Positions 37,565 to 47,955 are shown, counted from the stretch's first letter. The stretch: 64,000 bases of DNA from an uncultured Prevotellaceae bacterium (GCA_947165485.1 CAMVAP010000007.1:1-64000), one strand, 5' to 3'. Notes: generated by a model from the letters alone, not told the origin. Made by a program: numbers and translations.

Positions 37565-38854
37565 TTACTTGCTTCTCAATTGGTCCATGAGCCACTGGAG
37601 CCATTCGTCCCATTGTTCCTGGTACCAGAAGTGGGCCGTCTGTTGATAGACACTCAACTTCTTGGGGGCGGTTACCACGTTGTAGGTCGCATAGGCGGTC
37701 GTGGGAGGCACCACATCGTCGTTGTAGCCAAACGAGAACCAACCCGGGCAGGTGATGCGGCGGGCGAAGTTCACGCCATCGTAATAACGCGAGGTCTCAA
37801 TCTTGTCCTGACTGGCCCTACGCTGCTCGGGCGACATCCAGTAGAAATAATGGGGCCAACCGCAAGCCACGCCCTGGAGCGATGCCGTGTGGTCGCACAG
37901 GGCCGAGTGCACAGCACCGTAGCAGCTCACGCGCTTGTCGAGTCCAGCCGTTGTCAGCGACAGGAAACCGCCCTGGCTGCTGCCTGTCACGCCCAGGTTC
38001 TTGCCGTCCCAGTCGGTGTATTGCTCAATGTAGTCGATGGCACGCACGCAACCCACGATCACGCGCTTGTAATAACTCTTGTCACGGTCGTCCATGCCAT
38101 ATTCCCAATAGCAGTTGAGAGCACCATTAGCCAGGTTGTCATAGACGCTCTGCGGCAGGTTCACGTCGATGCCGTGGATGCCAATCTCGAGTGTGATGAA
38201 TCCTTGTGAAGCTGTATAGACGTCGCCTTGATAAGGGCGTACACCGGCACCGGGCACTCGCAGCAGGGCTGGGTATTTGCCGGGTTTGACAGGCTCACAC
38301 AGGATGCCATAGGTGCGGCTTCCCCAACGCACGTTGTGGAACGAGACTTGATAGACGTTCACGTCTTGTGTGCAGCGCTCGGGCAACAACGTCTTGGTGG
38401 GCTCTAGTTTGGTCCAGCGGGCCTCCTCGATAGCTTTTGACCAAAATTGGTCAAAATCTTTCGGCTCAACTGTTGTGGGCATCAGTTTCTCGGGAGAGTA
38501 GGCTGCGGTGCACCATGCCGAGTAATCCTTGCCACCCACGTGAGCGGTGACTTTCAGGCGATAAAAGCCCGGAGTCGTCATCTGGCCCGTGTAACTCATA
38601 GTCCCCTTTTTCAAGGTGGTTGATTTCTTCACGTCTGGATACATTTCGGGGCCGGCTTCATAGTCGATGTCAACGTTGTCGAGCAATGTGCCCGAGCGGC
38701 GCACCTCGACATTGAACTTGCATTTCTCGCCCACTTGATAGTTCCAGTCTTGATGATCTGGCTCCACGGTAACCACGATGTTGTTACCAATAATCTGCGC
38801 CTCAAGCGGCAGTACCACTAGGAGCAGCAATAAGCACAATAGTTGACGTTTCAT
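37565..38854 (-). CDS. CE7 acetyl esterase (AXE1-like), exported
   Basis: This is a serine esterase of carbohydrate esterase family 7 (acetylxylan esterase/cephalosporin-C deacetylase type), 429 residues with a signal peptide (MKRQLLCLLLLLVVLPLEAQ). An N-terminal beta domain of about 120 residues precedes the alpha/beta-hydrolase. The nucleophile is in TGSSQGGF (Ser about 293). The Asp and His are probably in GYNDDVVPP and TAHFW. In this locus it would remove acetyl groups from acetylated mannan or glucomannan, which is inferred. It is the first gene of the leftward run, so its promoter region (TAATTTTG box at 38886-38893) probably controls all seven genes. Confidence 0.88.
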   Translation of the reverse strand: MKRQLLCLLLLLVVLPLEAQIIGNNIVVTVEPDHQDWNYQVGEKCKFNVEVRRSGTLLDNVDIDYEAGPEMYPDVKKSTTLKKGTMSYTGQMTTPGFYRLKVTAHVGGKDYSAWCTAAYSPEKLMPTTVEPKDFDQFWSKAIEEARWTKLEPTKTLLPERCTQDVNVYQVSFHNVRWGSRTYGILCEPVKPGKYPALLRVPGAGVRPYQGDVYTASQGFITLEIGIHGIDVNLPQSVYDNLANGALNCYWEYGMDDRDKSYYKRVIVGCVRAIDYIEQYTDWDGKNLGVTGSSQGGFLSLTTAGLDKRVSCYGAVHSALCDHTASLQGVACGWPHYFYWMSPEQRRASQDKIETSRYYDGVNFARRITCPGWFSFGYNDDVVPPTTAYATYNVVTAPKKLSVYQQTAHFWYQEQWDEWLQWLMDQLRSK

Positions 38855-38885
38855 TAGAAGAATGTTATTAGGTTATTTAATGTGG

Positions 38886-38893
38886 CAAAATTA
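38886..38893 (-). promoter_or_regulatory. -7 box of the mannan (CE7-led) operon
   Basis: TAATTTTG on the minus strand fits TAnnTTTG, 31 bp upstream of the CE7 start. No clear -33 element is seen. Confidence 0.4.
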
Positions 38894-39282
38894 ATTGTAT
38901 TTCCTAAATTGGAATGCTACTATTTTTACCAACTCTTGTACTTTTTTAATATTTTTGGGCCTTTAAATTAATCAAAGGTGGGTAAATTATCAAGAAAAGC
39001 ACGATTTTGTTATATTTTTGATTGAAAATCGATATATGGGTAGTCAGTATATGCTGGCGTGACATCTCGCGTCTCATGACATGGTCTATTTGTTTAAAGT
39101 ACCAGACTATAGTAGCGTTCAGTAAAGCTAGTCACCATTGTAATTAATTGGTTTTTCGGTACTTATGTTAATCTTGAACCCTCAAGACCCTTTAGCTGTA
39201 TTAGCTTTATTGTGAAATTCCAGCTATAGGGTGTTCAGCTTCTTGGTTTTAGCGACATGCCGTTATTTAGCAATGGTTTTCA

Positions 39283-39306
39283 GTCAAAATGTCAAGAAAG
39301 TGTCAA
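39283..39306. promoter_or_regulatory. Triple gtcaa direct repeats upstream of the susC promoter
   Basis: GTCAA occurs at 39283, 39291 and 39302 within the 607-bp divergent region (38855-39461), about 45 bp upstream of the susC -7 box. It is a candidate regulator site, but the motif is short and could be chance. Apart from the two promoters, I see no gene in this gap. Confidence 0.25.
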
Positions 39307-39347
39307 TATGGAGCAAAAAATAGTTTATGATGTTGGATGATTCACAT

Positions 39348-39355
39348 TAACTTTG
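39348..39355 (+). promoter_or_regulatory. -7 box of the susC operon
   Basis: TAACTTTG followed by GC matches the consensus -7 box. A weak TTTA stands in the -33 position, as expected for an activator-dependent promoter. The leader is about 100 nt. Confidence 0.55.
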
Positions 39356-39461
39356 CAACGATTTTATTTTATAAAATTGTGTTAGTAAGAATACGTTCTT
39401 CGGACAGCAACAATATTAACTCAAATCAATATACAATTTCATTAATATCTAACCAAGACCT

Positions 39462-42400
39462 ATGAATTTTAATTACTGTAAAAAATCTATGATTGCGGCC
39501 ATTTGCTCGCTAACTATGCTGAGCGTGGCGCCGCAAGCGTTTGCAGCCAGCAGCGGGGGTGTCAACTCGCCTCAGCAGTCGGCACAGCAGACCAAGAGGA
39601 TTACGGGTGTGGTGAGCGATGCCACGGGTCCGGTTATCGGGGCCACAATTGCCGTGAAGGGTACGTCCAACGGCACCAGCACCGACTTTGACGGACGGTT
39701 CTCGCTCAACGTTAGCCCGGGTCAGACACTGGTAGTGACTTCAGTGGGCTATCTCGCTAAGGAAGTGAAGGTTGGCCAGGAGAACAACTACGAAATTTTT
39801 ATTGAGGAAGACCACCAGCTTCTTGATGAAGTCGTCGTGGTGGGTTATGGTACGATGAAGAAGAGCGACATCAGCGGTTCCAGTGTATCACTGGGCGAAA
39901 AGGCTGTGAAGGGCTCTATCATCACTTCGCTGGACCAGTCGCTGCAAGGCCGTGCAGCTGGTGTTACCGCTGTTCAGACCAGTGGTGCTCCTGGTTCAAG
40001 TTCTTCAATCCGCGTGCGTGGTACCGCAACGATCAACGCCAACGCTGAACCTCTCTATGTCATCGATGGTGTGATTGTTCAAGGCGGTGGCTCGTCGGGT
40101 GCCGACTTCGGACTGGGCGACGCGCTGGGTAACGGTTCGGTTTCGACCATCTCTCCGCTGTCAACCATCGATCCCGCCGACATCGTTTCGATGGAAATCT
40201 TGAAGGACGCCTCGGCAACCGCCATCTATGGTGCGCAGGGTGCTAACGGTGTTGTACTGATTACCACCAAGCATGGTAAGGCCGGTGAGGCTAAGTTCTC
40301 ATACAATGGTATGCTGGCCGTGAACCGCCAGGCCAAGCGCCTTGACATGATGAACCTGCGTGAGTTTGCCACGTTCTACAACAACCTGGTACAACAGGGT
40401 GAGACACAGGCCAACGCTTACTACAGCGATCCCATGATGCTGGGTAAGGGTACCAACTGGCAAGATGCAGTCTTCCAGACCGCATTCCAGCACAGCCACC
40501 AGATCAGTGCTCAGGGCGGTACCGATAAGATTCAGTACTACGTCTCGGGTTCTTACATGAGCCAGGAAGGTACTATCATCGGTTCTAAGTTCGACCGTTT
40601 CTCGGTTCGTACCAACCTTGACTCTCAACTCAACAGCTGGTTGAAGTTGGGTTTGAACGCCACGTTCTCTAATACCAACGATAACCTGAAGCTCGCCGAC
40701 AGTGACGAGGGTATCATCAACTACTCGTTGACCACCATCCCCTCAATTCCTATCTATAATGTTGACGGCAGCTACAGCAGCATCTCCCAGGAAGGCTACA
40801 CCAACCCCAACCCTGTTGCGCTGGCTATGCTGGACAAGATCCTGCTCAACCGTAAGAAATTGACCGGTAACATCTTCTTTGAGGTTAATCCCAATTTCTT
40901 GAAAGACATCGTTTGGCACGCCGAGCTTGGTTACGACATCTCGTCGTCTAAGGGTGAACAGTGGGAACCCACCGTTAACCTGGGTACCTGGAGCCGTACC
41001 ACCAACAGCAGTTCGGTTCAGAAGAACTCAAGCACCTTCTGGCAGTTGAAGAACTATTTGACCTATAGCAAGGTCTTTGCCGACCGTCACAACCTGACCG
41101 CCATGCTCGGTCAAGAGTGCTGGGAGTCGAAATATGACTACTCGAGTGTAGCCAACACCCTGCTGCCCTCTGACGAGGTTCACAATCCCAAGCTGGGTCA
41201 GGGCTCGCCCCAAATCAACTACGGCTTTGGCAGCTCGTCGATGGCTTCGTTCTTCACCCGTTGGACCTACAGCTACGATAACCGTTACAATGCAACCTAC
41301 ACCTACCGCTATGACGGTAGCTCCAACTTCGGCCCCTCTAACCGCTGGGCAGGTTTCCACTCGCTCGCCGGTTCGTGGCGATTTACCAACGAGAAGTTCA
41401 TGGAGAACGTGAATTGGCTCACCAACGGTAAGCTGCGTCTGGGTTGGGGTCAGACTGGTAACTCCAACATCGGTGGTTACCTGTGGGGTACCACTATCGC
41501 TATGATCAAGTCTTCGCTGGGCACGGCCTACAAGCCTCAGAACCTCCCCAACGAGAGTGTGAAGTGGGAGAAGCAGGAGCAGTTCAATGTCGGTCTCGAC
41601 CTGGGCTTCCTGTACGACCGCATCAGCCTCGTTGTTGACTGGTATCGCAAGGAGTCGAAGGACATGCTGATGAACCTGCAGTTGCCCTCTTACATGGGCA
41701 CTTCGGGTAACGCGTCTTCGGCCTTGACGGCACCCATGGGCAACTATGGCCACATCCGCAACACTGGTCTCGAGATCACCTTGAGCACTCACCCCATCGT
41801 TGGCGCGTTTGAATGGGATTCAGAGGCACAGATTTCGTTCAACAAGAACAAACTGATCGCTCTTGACGGTACCGATAATGCCCAGATCGTGGGCTACGGT
41901 CAGTGGACCGACGTGGTCAGCGTGAGCAACGTGGGCGAGAGCCTGTTCAACTTCTACGGCTATAAGACCGACGGTGTTTACACCTCGCTCGAGGATATCC
42001 AGACCTCGCCCAAGGCCGAGAAGTATCCCGCTAACGGCGTGTTCTCAAAGAATACCACCGTGTGGGTCGGCGATGTGAAGTATAAGGACATGAACGGTGA
42101 CGGTGTCATCGACGAGAACGACCGCACCAACATCGGTTCGCCGCTGCCCAAGTTCACCTTCGGTTGGACCAATACCTTCCGTTACAAGAACTTCGACCTG
42201 AGCATCTTTATCAACGGCTCTTATGGCAACAAGGTGTTCAACTACATGAAGATGAAACTCACCCACATGAACTCGACTTGGACCAACCAGCTTGTTGACG
42301 TGCTCGACTGCACCACGCTGGCTCCCATCGATCCTAATAAGGATTACTCGGCAGGCGTTGACCGTGGCGATGGCCAGCTCGTTTGGAACTGGTATGATGA

Positions 42401-42746
42401 CATCACCAACGTGCGCATCGACAAGCAAGGCAAGCTGCCTCGCGCCTCGATTATGGACCCCAACGACAATGATCGCATCAGCGACCGTTACATCGAGGAC
42501 GGAAGCTACATCCGTCTCAAGAACATCACGCTGGGTTACACGTTCCCCAAGCGCCTCGTAGGCAAGCTCGGTCTTGAGACACTGCGTCTGCAGGTGAACA
42601 TCCAGAACCTGCTCACGATAACTGGTTATGACGGCTACGATCCCGAAATCGGTGCTAGCACGGCATCTAACCATGTGATGGGTCTTGACAACGGACGCTA
42701 TCCGTCGCCCACGACCTATAGCTTTGGTGTTAATGTTACTTTCTGA
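39462..42746 (+). CDS. SusC-like TonB-dependent outer-membrane transporter
   Basis: This 1094-residue outer-membrane beta-barrel imports oligosaccharides with energy from TonB. The signal peptide covers residues 1-28. A carboxypeptidase-regulatory-like domain (ITGVVSDATGPVIGATIAVKG) spans about 46-120. The TonB box-like segment LLDEVVVVGYGTMKKSD leads into the plug (SSSIRVRGTATINANAEPLYVIDG). The barrel ends with an aromatic residue (SFGVNVTF). There is no STN domain, so it does not signal to an anti-sigma factor itself. It forms the pair with SusD 42 bp downstream and starts the rightward six-gene run. Its cargo, mannan or glucomannan oligosaccharides, is inferred from the neighbouring enzymes. 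Confidence 0.95.
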   Translation: MNFNYCKKSMIAAICSLTMLSVAPQAFAASSGGVNSPQQSAQQTKRITGVVSDATGPVIGATIAVKGTSNGTSTDFDGRFSLNVSPGQTLVVTSVGYLAKEVKVGQENNYEIFIEEDHQLLDEVVVVGYGTMKKSDISGSSVSLGEKAVKGSIITSLDQSLQGRAAGVTAVQTSGAPGSSSSIRVRGTATINANAEPLYVIDGVIVQGGGSSGADFGLGDALGNGSVSTISPLSTIDPADIVSMEILKDASATAIYGAQGANGVVLITTKHGKAGEAKFSYNGMLAVNRQAKRLDMMNLREFATFYNNLVQQGETQANAYYSDPMMLGKGTNWQDAVFQTAFQHSHQISAQGGTDKIQYYVSGSYMSQEGTIIGSKFDRFSVRTNLDSQLNSWLKLGLNATFSNTNDNLKLADSDEGIINYSLTTIPSIPIYNVDGSYSSISQEGYTNPNPVALAMLDKILLNRKKLTGNIFFEVNPNFLKDIVWHAELGYDISSSKGEQWEPTVNLGTWSRTTNSSSVQKNSSTFWQLKNYLTYSKVFADRHNLTAMLGQECWESKYDYSSVANTLLPSDEVHNPKLGQGSPQINYGFGSSSMASFFTRWTYSYDNRYNATYTYRYDGSSNFGPSNRWAGFHSLAGSWRFTNEKFMENVNWLTNGKLRLGWGQTGNSNIGGYLWGTTIAMIKSSLGTAYKPQNLPNESVKWEKQEQFNVGLDLGFLYDRISLVVDWYRKESKDMLMNLQLPSYMGTSGNASSALTAPMGNYGHIRNTGLEITLSTHPIVGAFEWDSEAQISFNKNKLIALDGTDNAQIVGYGQWTDVVSVSNVGESLFNFYGYKTDGVYTSLEDIQTSPKAEKYPANGVFSKNTTVWVGDVKYKDMNGDGVIDENDRTNIGSPLPKFTFGWTNTFRYKNFDLSIFINGSYGNKVFNYMKMKLTHMNSTWTNQLVDVLDCTTLAPIDPNKDYSAGVDRGDGQLVWNWYDDITNVRIDKQGKLPRASIMDPNDNDRISDRYIEDGSYIRLKNITLGYTFPKRLVGKLGLETLRLQVNIQNLLTITGYDGYDPEIGASTASNHVMGLDNGRYPSPTTYSFGVNVTF

Positions 42747-42788
42747 CATTCATGGTTAACGGTTTAAATATTCTAACTATTTAAAGAT

Positions 42789-44576
42789 ATGAAACTATTC
42801 AAGATTAAATATATCATTGCTCTGGCATTCGTTGCGCTGACCATGACTTCATGCGAGGACTTCCTCGATCGACCCAATGAGGACAGCTACAACGCAGGGA
42901 ACTACTACAAGACCGACGAGCAGTGCATTGCAGGCGTCAACTACCTGTACAATTCTCCCTGGTATGACTACCAGCGTGGTTTCTTTAAAGTGGGTGAGGG
43001 ACTTTCGGGCAACCTCTACATGAGCAATTCGCCTTACTGTGAGTTCACCCTGAACGGTACCGACCAGGACTTGGTGAACATGGCTTACTCGCTGTGGGCT
43101 GTTATTGGTCACTCAAGCACCGTCTATAACTACATTAACAACAGCAACGGTCCTTCACAGGCTGTTAAGGATCAGACGATGGGTGAATGCCTCGTCTGGA
43201 AGGCAATGGCCTATTTCTATCTGGTTCGCTCATTTGGTGAGGTGCCCATCGTGCACAACAACACCGAGGAACTCGAAGGTGCCTATAATACTAAGGAGAA
43301 GGTTTGGCGTTCTGACGTCTATGAGTACATCATCATGACGCTTGAGAAAGCCCGTGAACTCCTTGCTGGTATCAAGACGCCCACCAACGGTCGTGTTGAC
43401 TATTATTCAGCAACCGGTCTGCTGGCCAAGGTTTACTGGATGAAGGCTGGTATCAGCGGCACCATCAATGGTGACGACATGGCCATGGCTGCCCAGTATG
43501 CCAAGGAAGTGATTGACAACAGTGGCCGCACGCTCATGGAGAACTATGAGGACATCTTCCGCGGTCACAACAACAATTGTGCCGAGAGCCTTATCGCTTG
43601 GCGTTGGACTGCCGACGGCAACGTTTGGACCGCTCAGAACTCACTCGAGAGTGACCTGGGTCTGACCGGCTTCGAGGGCTACAGTGCCACTTGGGGCGAC
43701 TGGACCTCTCCTTCGGTTGACCTGCAGGAAGCCTTTGGCATCAAGCTGCTGGAGAACAGCCCCGACATGTGGCTCAACAACGTTGACAGCCGTCTGAAGG
43801 CTACCATGATGCTGCCCGGTTACACCTATTCCTACTTCTGGCGTGATCATGAAATCGACAGCACTACCCATGAGATGGGCTTCGATTATCTGAAGTTTAT
43901 GTTCGACACCAAGTATAACAAGTCGGCTGGTGGCCAGCTCAACTCGGGTACCGGAGCCAACTGTGTGAAGCACCTGTATGGCAACACTGCCGACCACGTT
44001 GCTGAGTTCGGACATTCTGATGCCCGCATGGCCAGCTCGCTATCGACCCACCTGCTGCGTCTTGCCGACATATATCTGATTTATGCCGAGGCCAAGATGG
44101 GTACTGCCAAATCGACTACCGACGGTAGCGCCATCGACGCATTCTATGCAGTGCACCACCGCGCAGTCAGGAACGCTCAGCGTCCCAGTGTCATCACCTT
44201 TGACGACATCTGGAAAGAGCGTCGCTTGGAACTCGCCTTCGAGGGTGACCGTTGGTTTGACTACGTGCGCGTGTCTTACTTCGATCCCGACTTCTGCGTT
44301 GCCGAACTCAGGGCTCAAAAGCGCAGCACGTTCTATGGCCTGAGCGACATCTACAAGACCTATGCCGAGACCGGTATCTGGTCGATCACCGAGTCGGCTG
44401 GCTATAACGATGCCCAGTCTGCTCCCAATCCCGAGGCTATGATGAAGACCAGCCCCGACGGCAGCAAGCGTTACTTCTTCATGCCCTTCCCGCAGGAAGA
44501 CGTTGTGTTCAACCCCAACCTGGGCAGCAATGTTGACGGTGTCCATGTTGACGTGAGAGCAACTTACAGTTATTGA
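42789..44576 (+). CDS. SusD/RagB-like glycan-binding lipoprotein
   Basis: This 595-residue outer-membrane lipoprotein caps the SusC barrel and binds glycan. The lipobox MTSC ends the signal peptide (Cys about 22), followed by acidic EDFLDRPNED, which favours surface export. The tetratricopeptide-like SusD fold is supported by the KAMAYFYLVRSFGEVPIV segment, RLADIYLIYAEAK, and WKERRLELAFEGDRWFDYVR near the C-terminus. It is 42 bp after SusC and 40 bp before the first surface glycan-binding protein, so it is in the same operon. Ligand specificity cannot be read from sequence. Confidence 0.95.
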   Translation: MKLFKIKYIIALAFVALTMTSCEDFLDRPNEDSYNAGNYYKTDEQCIAGVNYLYNSPWYDYQRGFFKVGEGLSGNLYMSNSPYCEFTLNGTDQDLVNMAYSLWAVIGHSSTVYNYINNSNGPSQAVKDQTMGECLVWKAMAYFYLVRSFGEVPIVHNNTEELEGAYNTKEKVWRSDVYEYIIMTLEKARELLAGIKTPTNGRVDYYSATGLLAKVYWMKAGISGTINGDDMAMAAQYAKEVIDNSGRTLMENYEDIFRGHNNNCAESLIAWRWTADGNVWTAQNSLESDLGLTGFEGYSATWGDWTSPSVDLQEAFGIKLLENSPDMWLNNVDSRLKATMMLPGYTYSYFWRDHEIDSTTHEMGFDYLKFMFDTKYNKSAGGQLNSGTGANCVKHLYGNTADHVAEFGHSDARMASSLSTHLLRLADIYLIYAEAKMGTAKSTTDGSAIDAFYAVHHRAVRNAQRPSVITFDDIWKERRLELAFEGDRWFDYVRVSYFDPDFCVAELRAQKRSTFYGLSDIYKTYAETGIWSITESAGYNDAQSAPNPEAMMKTSPDGSKRYFFMPFPQEDVVFNPNLGSNVDGVHVDVRATYSY

Positions 44577-44616
44577 TACTTTAGTTTGACACCTATTCTA
44601 TTAAAGATTAAAGAAA

Positions 44617-45996
44617 ATGAAAAAATTCAGATATAATTTCATCGTCATGGCACTTGCCGTTATGGCATTGGGTTTGTTCTCATGTGCCGACGAGCCTGAC
44701 AAGTATGAGGTGGCAAGCGGATTACCTTCGGTAAGCTATGTGCGCTGTCTGAGCACCGAGATTCAAGGCTCTAACGATGACCCCGACATGCACTACACCA
44801 TTGGTGAATTGGTGACCGAGGCCTCTCCTCAAAGCATCATTTGCCTGGTGGGTAAGAACCTGCGTAGTGTCTATGAGATCTACTTTAACGACAAGAAGGG
44901 TATTCTCAATTCGAGCTATATCACCGACAACACCCTCATCGTGCAGATCCCCCGCTCGGTACCCGAAACAGTTACCGACAAGATTTACATGATTACCAAG
45001 GACAAGGATACTGTGACCTATGACTTCCACGTTGTTATCTCAGCTCCGCAAATCATCAGCATGGGCAATGAGTATGCTCCTGTAGGCTCAACCCAGACGC
45101 TGACTGGTAACTACTTCATCGACGATCCCGGCACTCCGCTGGCCATCAACTTCACTGGTGCCGACGGTTCTATGATTCCTGCCGAAATCACCAACATCTC
45201 CTCCGATTACACCCAGGTAACCTTCACGGTTCCCGCCGGTGCTGTCGAGGGTCCCATCTATGTGACTTCGGTTTACGGAACTACCAAGACGAGCTTCTAT
45301 TACAAGGATTCGCGCGGCATGCTGTTCGACTTTGACACCAACGCCCTGGACAACCACGGCTGGAACGGTCACAGCAGCACGATCGACGATACCGCATTGA
45401 GCGGCAAGTTCATCCAGCTGGGTGACGGCAGCTCGGTACTGAACCACAAGACCTGGGACGAGCAGCACTTCTCGTTTGTTTACTGGCCCGGCAGCTGGAA
45501 CTCACCCGAGAACTATCAGGATGGTGAGATGGGTGTTCGTCTGACCGATCTGGCCGACTTCAGCGACTGGAGCAACATGGCTCTCAAGTTTGAGATGTGC
45601 ATTCCCAGCGAGTATCCCTGGAAAAACGCTGCTATGCAGATTTGCTTTGCTGGCGTTGACAAGGTGACCTTCGGCAATGCAGGTGTCGACATCTACGGCA
45701 AGACCGTGGCTGGTGCTAACAACACCTACATGACCAACAATGCCAATCCTCGTGCCCTGTACCGTCCCTGGTCAACCAGCCCGACGGGCAGCTACGACAC
45801 CGGTGGCGAGTGGGTAACCGTTACTCTGCCCATCGCAGCCAACTTCGTTTATGGTTGGGACGGCTCGGTATCTAGCGGATCGCTTTCTGCCGAGAGCTTC
45901 ACCAGCTTGTGGATCTTCGTCTCAAGCTGTGGTGTTGAAGGTGTAGAGTGCACCCCCATCATCAAGATTGACAACATCCGTGTGGTTCCTAATTAA
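44617..45996 (+). CDS. Surface glycan-binding lipoprotein 1 (IPT/TIG domains)
   Basis: This 459-residue lipoprotein (lipobox LFSC followed by ADEPD) should be displayed on the cell surface. Two IPT/TIG-like immunoglobulin domains lie at about 50-230. A C-terminal beta-sandwich of about 220 residues begins near GMLFDFDTNALDNHGWNG and ends with IIKIDNIRVVPN. It is rich in Trp and looks like a carbohydrate-binding module. It is placed after SusD, the usual site of SGBPs, 18 bp before a second one. It would recruit hemicellulose to the SusCD complex. Mannan binding is inferred from the locus. Confidence 0.85.
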   Translation: MKKFRYNFIVMALAVMALGLFSCADEPDKYEVASGLPSVSYVRCLSTEIQGSNDDPDMHYTIGELVTEASPQSIICLVGKNLRSVYEIYFNDKKGILNSSYITDNTLIVQIPRSVPETVTDKIYMITKDKDTVTYDFHVVISAPQIISMGNEYAPVGSTQTLTGNYFIDDPGTPLAINFTGADGSMIPAEITNISSDYTQVTFTVPAGAVEGPIYVTSVYGTTKTSFYYKDSRGMLFDFDTNALDNHGWNGHSSTIDDTALSGKFIQLGDGSSVLNHKTWDEQHFSFVYWPGSWNSPENYQDGEMGVRLTDLADFSDWSNMALKFEMCIPSEYPWKNAAMQICFAGVDKVTFGNAGVDIYGKTVAGANNTYMTNNANPRALYRPWSTSPTGSYDTGGEWVTVTLPIAANFVYGWDGSVSSGSLSAESFTSLWIFVSSCGVEGVECTPIIKIDNIRVVPN

Positions 45997-46014
45997 TTAT
46001 AATGTAAGAAGAAT

Positions 46015-47877
46015 ATGAAAAAGTTCAGAAATATTTTCATCCTGTTTGTGGTAGCACTCGTTGGGGTTTCGCTCACAAGCTGTAATGATGAGGACCTGAT
46101 CACCGACCCCTATAGCAAGTCGGGTGTGAACCTGCTGGCCTATGGACCGTCGCCCATCCTGCGCAATACTGAAATCCGCCTCACGGGTACCAACATGCAG
46201 AAGGTGGACAAAGTCATCTTCCCGGGTAATGCCATCGTTGAGCGCTCGGCTTTCAACCGCTGCGACAATGAGAACATCTATTGCAACGTGCCCGACGAGA
46301 CCGTTCCTGGCCAAATCAGGTTGGTGGCCGGTAACGATACGATCGTTTCGATTGGTACGCTCGTGTTTAAAGAGCCCATCGAGGTGACCAATGTGACTCC
46401 CGTCAAGGGACTGAATGCTGGCGACATCATCTCAATCACGGGTGACTATGTTTACAACATTGCTGAGGTGATCTTCACCAGGAGCGCATCAGTGATCGCC
46501 GAGGACTTTGAATATGTTTCGCGTCGCGAGATCCGCGTTCGCGTGCCTCTGGCAGCCGAGTCCGGTACCATCACCATGAATGACGGTGCTGATTGGGAGT
46601 ACACCTTCGAGACTCCGCTCGAGATCGTTTCGGCCAGCTATCTGAGCCTTGAGCCTGCCGCAGCCGACTTTGGCGAGCAGATTGCTATCCACGGTACCAA
46701 CCTGCACACGGTAGAGCAAGTGCTGTTCGCTGGTGGTGTAGCCGCCGAATTTACTGTCTCGGAAGACAACAGGACGATTATCGCCACTGTTCCTGCCGAG
46801 TGTAAGTCGGGTGCTATCTCGCTGCTGCTCTACTCGGGCAATGCACTGCAGACCGATGAGTTCAAGGTTCCCACTGTTGCCATCACCGGCGCATCACAGA
46901 ACAAGGACCTGGTTGCCGGCGACGTTGTCACCCTGTATGGTGAGAACTTCGACCGCATCATCGAGGTTACCTTGCCTGGTGGCACTGCTCCCTTGAATGC
47001 CAATGAGTACTCCATCGCCGACAACAAACTGACCTTTACCGTTCCCGACTATCTGGTTGATGGTGATGTAGTGGTTAAGCAGAACTCCAACATCACGGCT
47101 ACCTATCCCCTCGAGATCCGTAAACTCGCCGGCGTTATCTGGCAGGGTAATCAGGAATTGAGTGGCTGGAACAGCTGGGGCGTATTCAACTGGAGCGGCG
47201 ACCTGTGGACCAAGTTCCAGGAGGCCATCACCGGCCCTGGTCAGATGACCGTTCACTTTGTAGCTACCAACAGCAGTCCCGTCTTCAACTTCCGCATGGG
47301 TGACTGGAGCACTCCGCTCAGTGGCTTGGCTAGCATGTATGGTGACGATGGCAACATCAGGCCCGCTGCCGGTGTTACCGACCTCGTGTTTGACCTCACT
47401 GCCGAGGAAGCTGCTAAGATGTTTGGCGACGGTGGCCAGGGTATGGTCATCTGGGGTGACGGCATCAAGTTGCAGTACGTGAAGTTCATCGGTGCCGGCG
47501 CTGAACAGGTTATCTGGGAAGGCCGTGAGGACACCAGCGGCTGGGGCAACAACATCACCATCGGATCCGACACGTCGCCCGAGCTGGCTGCTTACAGTCC
47601 CCAGGAAGGCAGTGTGGTTCGCTTCTATGGCGAGGTGAGCGCTGGCTGGCAGGCCAAGATTGTTGAGGGCCACTGGGGTCCCACCTATCTGGCTGTTGCC
47701 GAGACTGCCGAGGGCGAGTTTGCAGCCTATGACTTTGCTGGCAACGGCAACTGCATCAAGATGACGCTCACTCAGGCTATGCTCGATGCAGCCTACACCC
47801 AGCAATGGTGGGGCGGCACGTTCATCGTCCAGGGTCAGAACTTCATCTTGACCAAGGTGACCGTAGCTCCCATGTAA
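46015..47877 (+). CDS. Surface glycan-binding lipoprotein 2 with tandem C-terminal modules
   Basis: This 620-residue lipoprotein (lipobox LTSC followed by NDED) has about four IPT/TIG-like domains to residue 370. Two consecutive C-terminal modules each begin with a similar pattern, IWQGNQELSGW and IWEGREDTSGWG. They appear to be an internal duplication of a small beta-sandwich that could bind glycan. The N-terminus of the protein is close to that of the preceding gene. Multiple TIG domains probably act as a spacer holding the binding modules away from the membrane. The gene ends the SusCD-SGBP unit and is followed by a strong terminator. Confidence 0.83.
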   Translation: MKKFRNIFILFVVALVGVSLTSCNDEDLITDPYSKSGVNLLAYGPSPILRNTEIRLTGTNMQKVDKVIFPGNAIVERSAFNRCDNENIYCNVPDETVPGQIRLVAGNDTIVSIGTLVFKEPIEVTNVTPVKGLNAGDIISITGDYVYNIAEVIFTRSASVIAEDFEYVSRREIRVRVPLAAESGTITMNDGADWEYTFETPLEIVSASYLSLEPAAADFGEQIAIHGTNLHTVEQVLFAGGVAAEFTVSEDNRTIIATVPAECKSGAISLLLYSGNALQTDEFKVPTVAITGASQNKDLVAGDVVTLYGENFDRIIEVTLPGGTAPLNANEYSIADNKLTFTVPDYLVDGDVVVKQNSNITATYPLEIRKLAGVIWQGNQELSGWNSWGVFNWSGDLWTKFQEAITGPGQMTVHFVATNSSPVFNFRMGDWSTPLSGLASMYGDDGNIRPAAGVTDLVFDLTAEEAAKMFGDGGQGMVIWGDGIKLQYVKFIGAGAEQVIWEGREDTSGWGNNITIGSDTSPELAAYSPQEGSVVRFYGEVSAGWQAKIVEGHWGPTYLAVAETAEGEFAAYDFAGNGNCIKMTLTQAMLDAAYTQQWWGGTFIVQGQNFILTKVTVAPM

Positions 47878-47900
47878 TCCTGTTGATACACAACCTCTAC

Positions 47901-47943
47901 ATTATTCCCGCCGCTCCGTCTGATGGCGGCGGGAATAATTTTT
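47901..47943 (+). terminator. Strong terminator after the SGBP genes
   Basis: The arms attattcccgccg / cggcgggaataat are followed by TTTTT. The track's ORF start at 47923 lies inside this hairpin, which argues for the ATG at 47956. Some read-through must feed the two downstream genes unless they have another promoter. Confidence 0.8.
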
Positions 47944-47955
47944 ATTAACACACTA

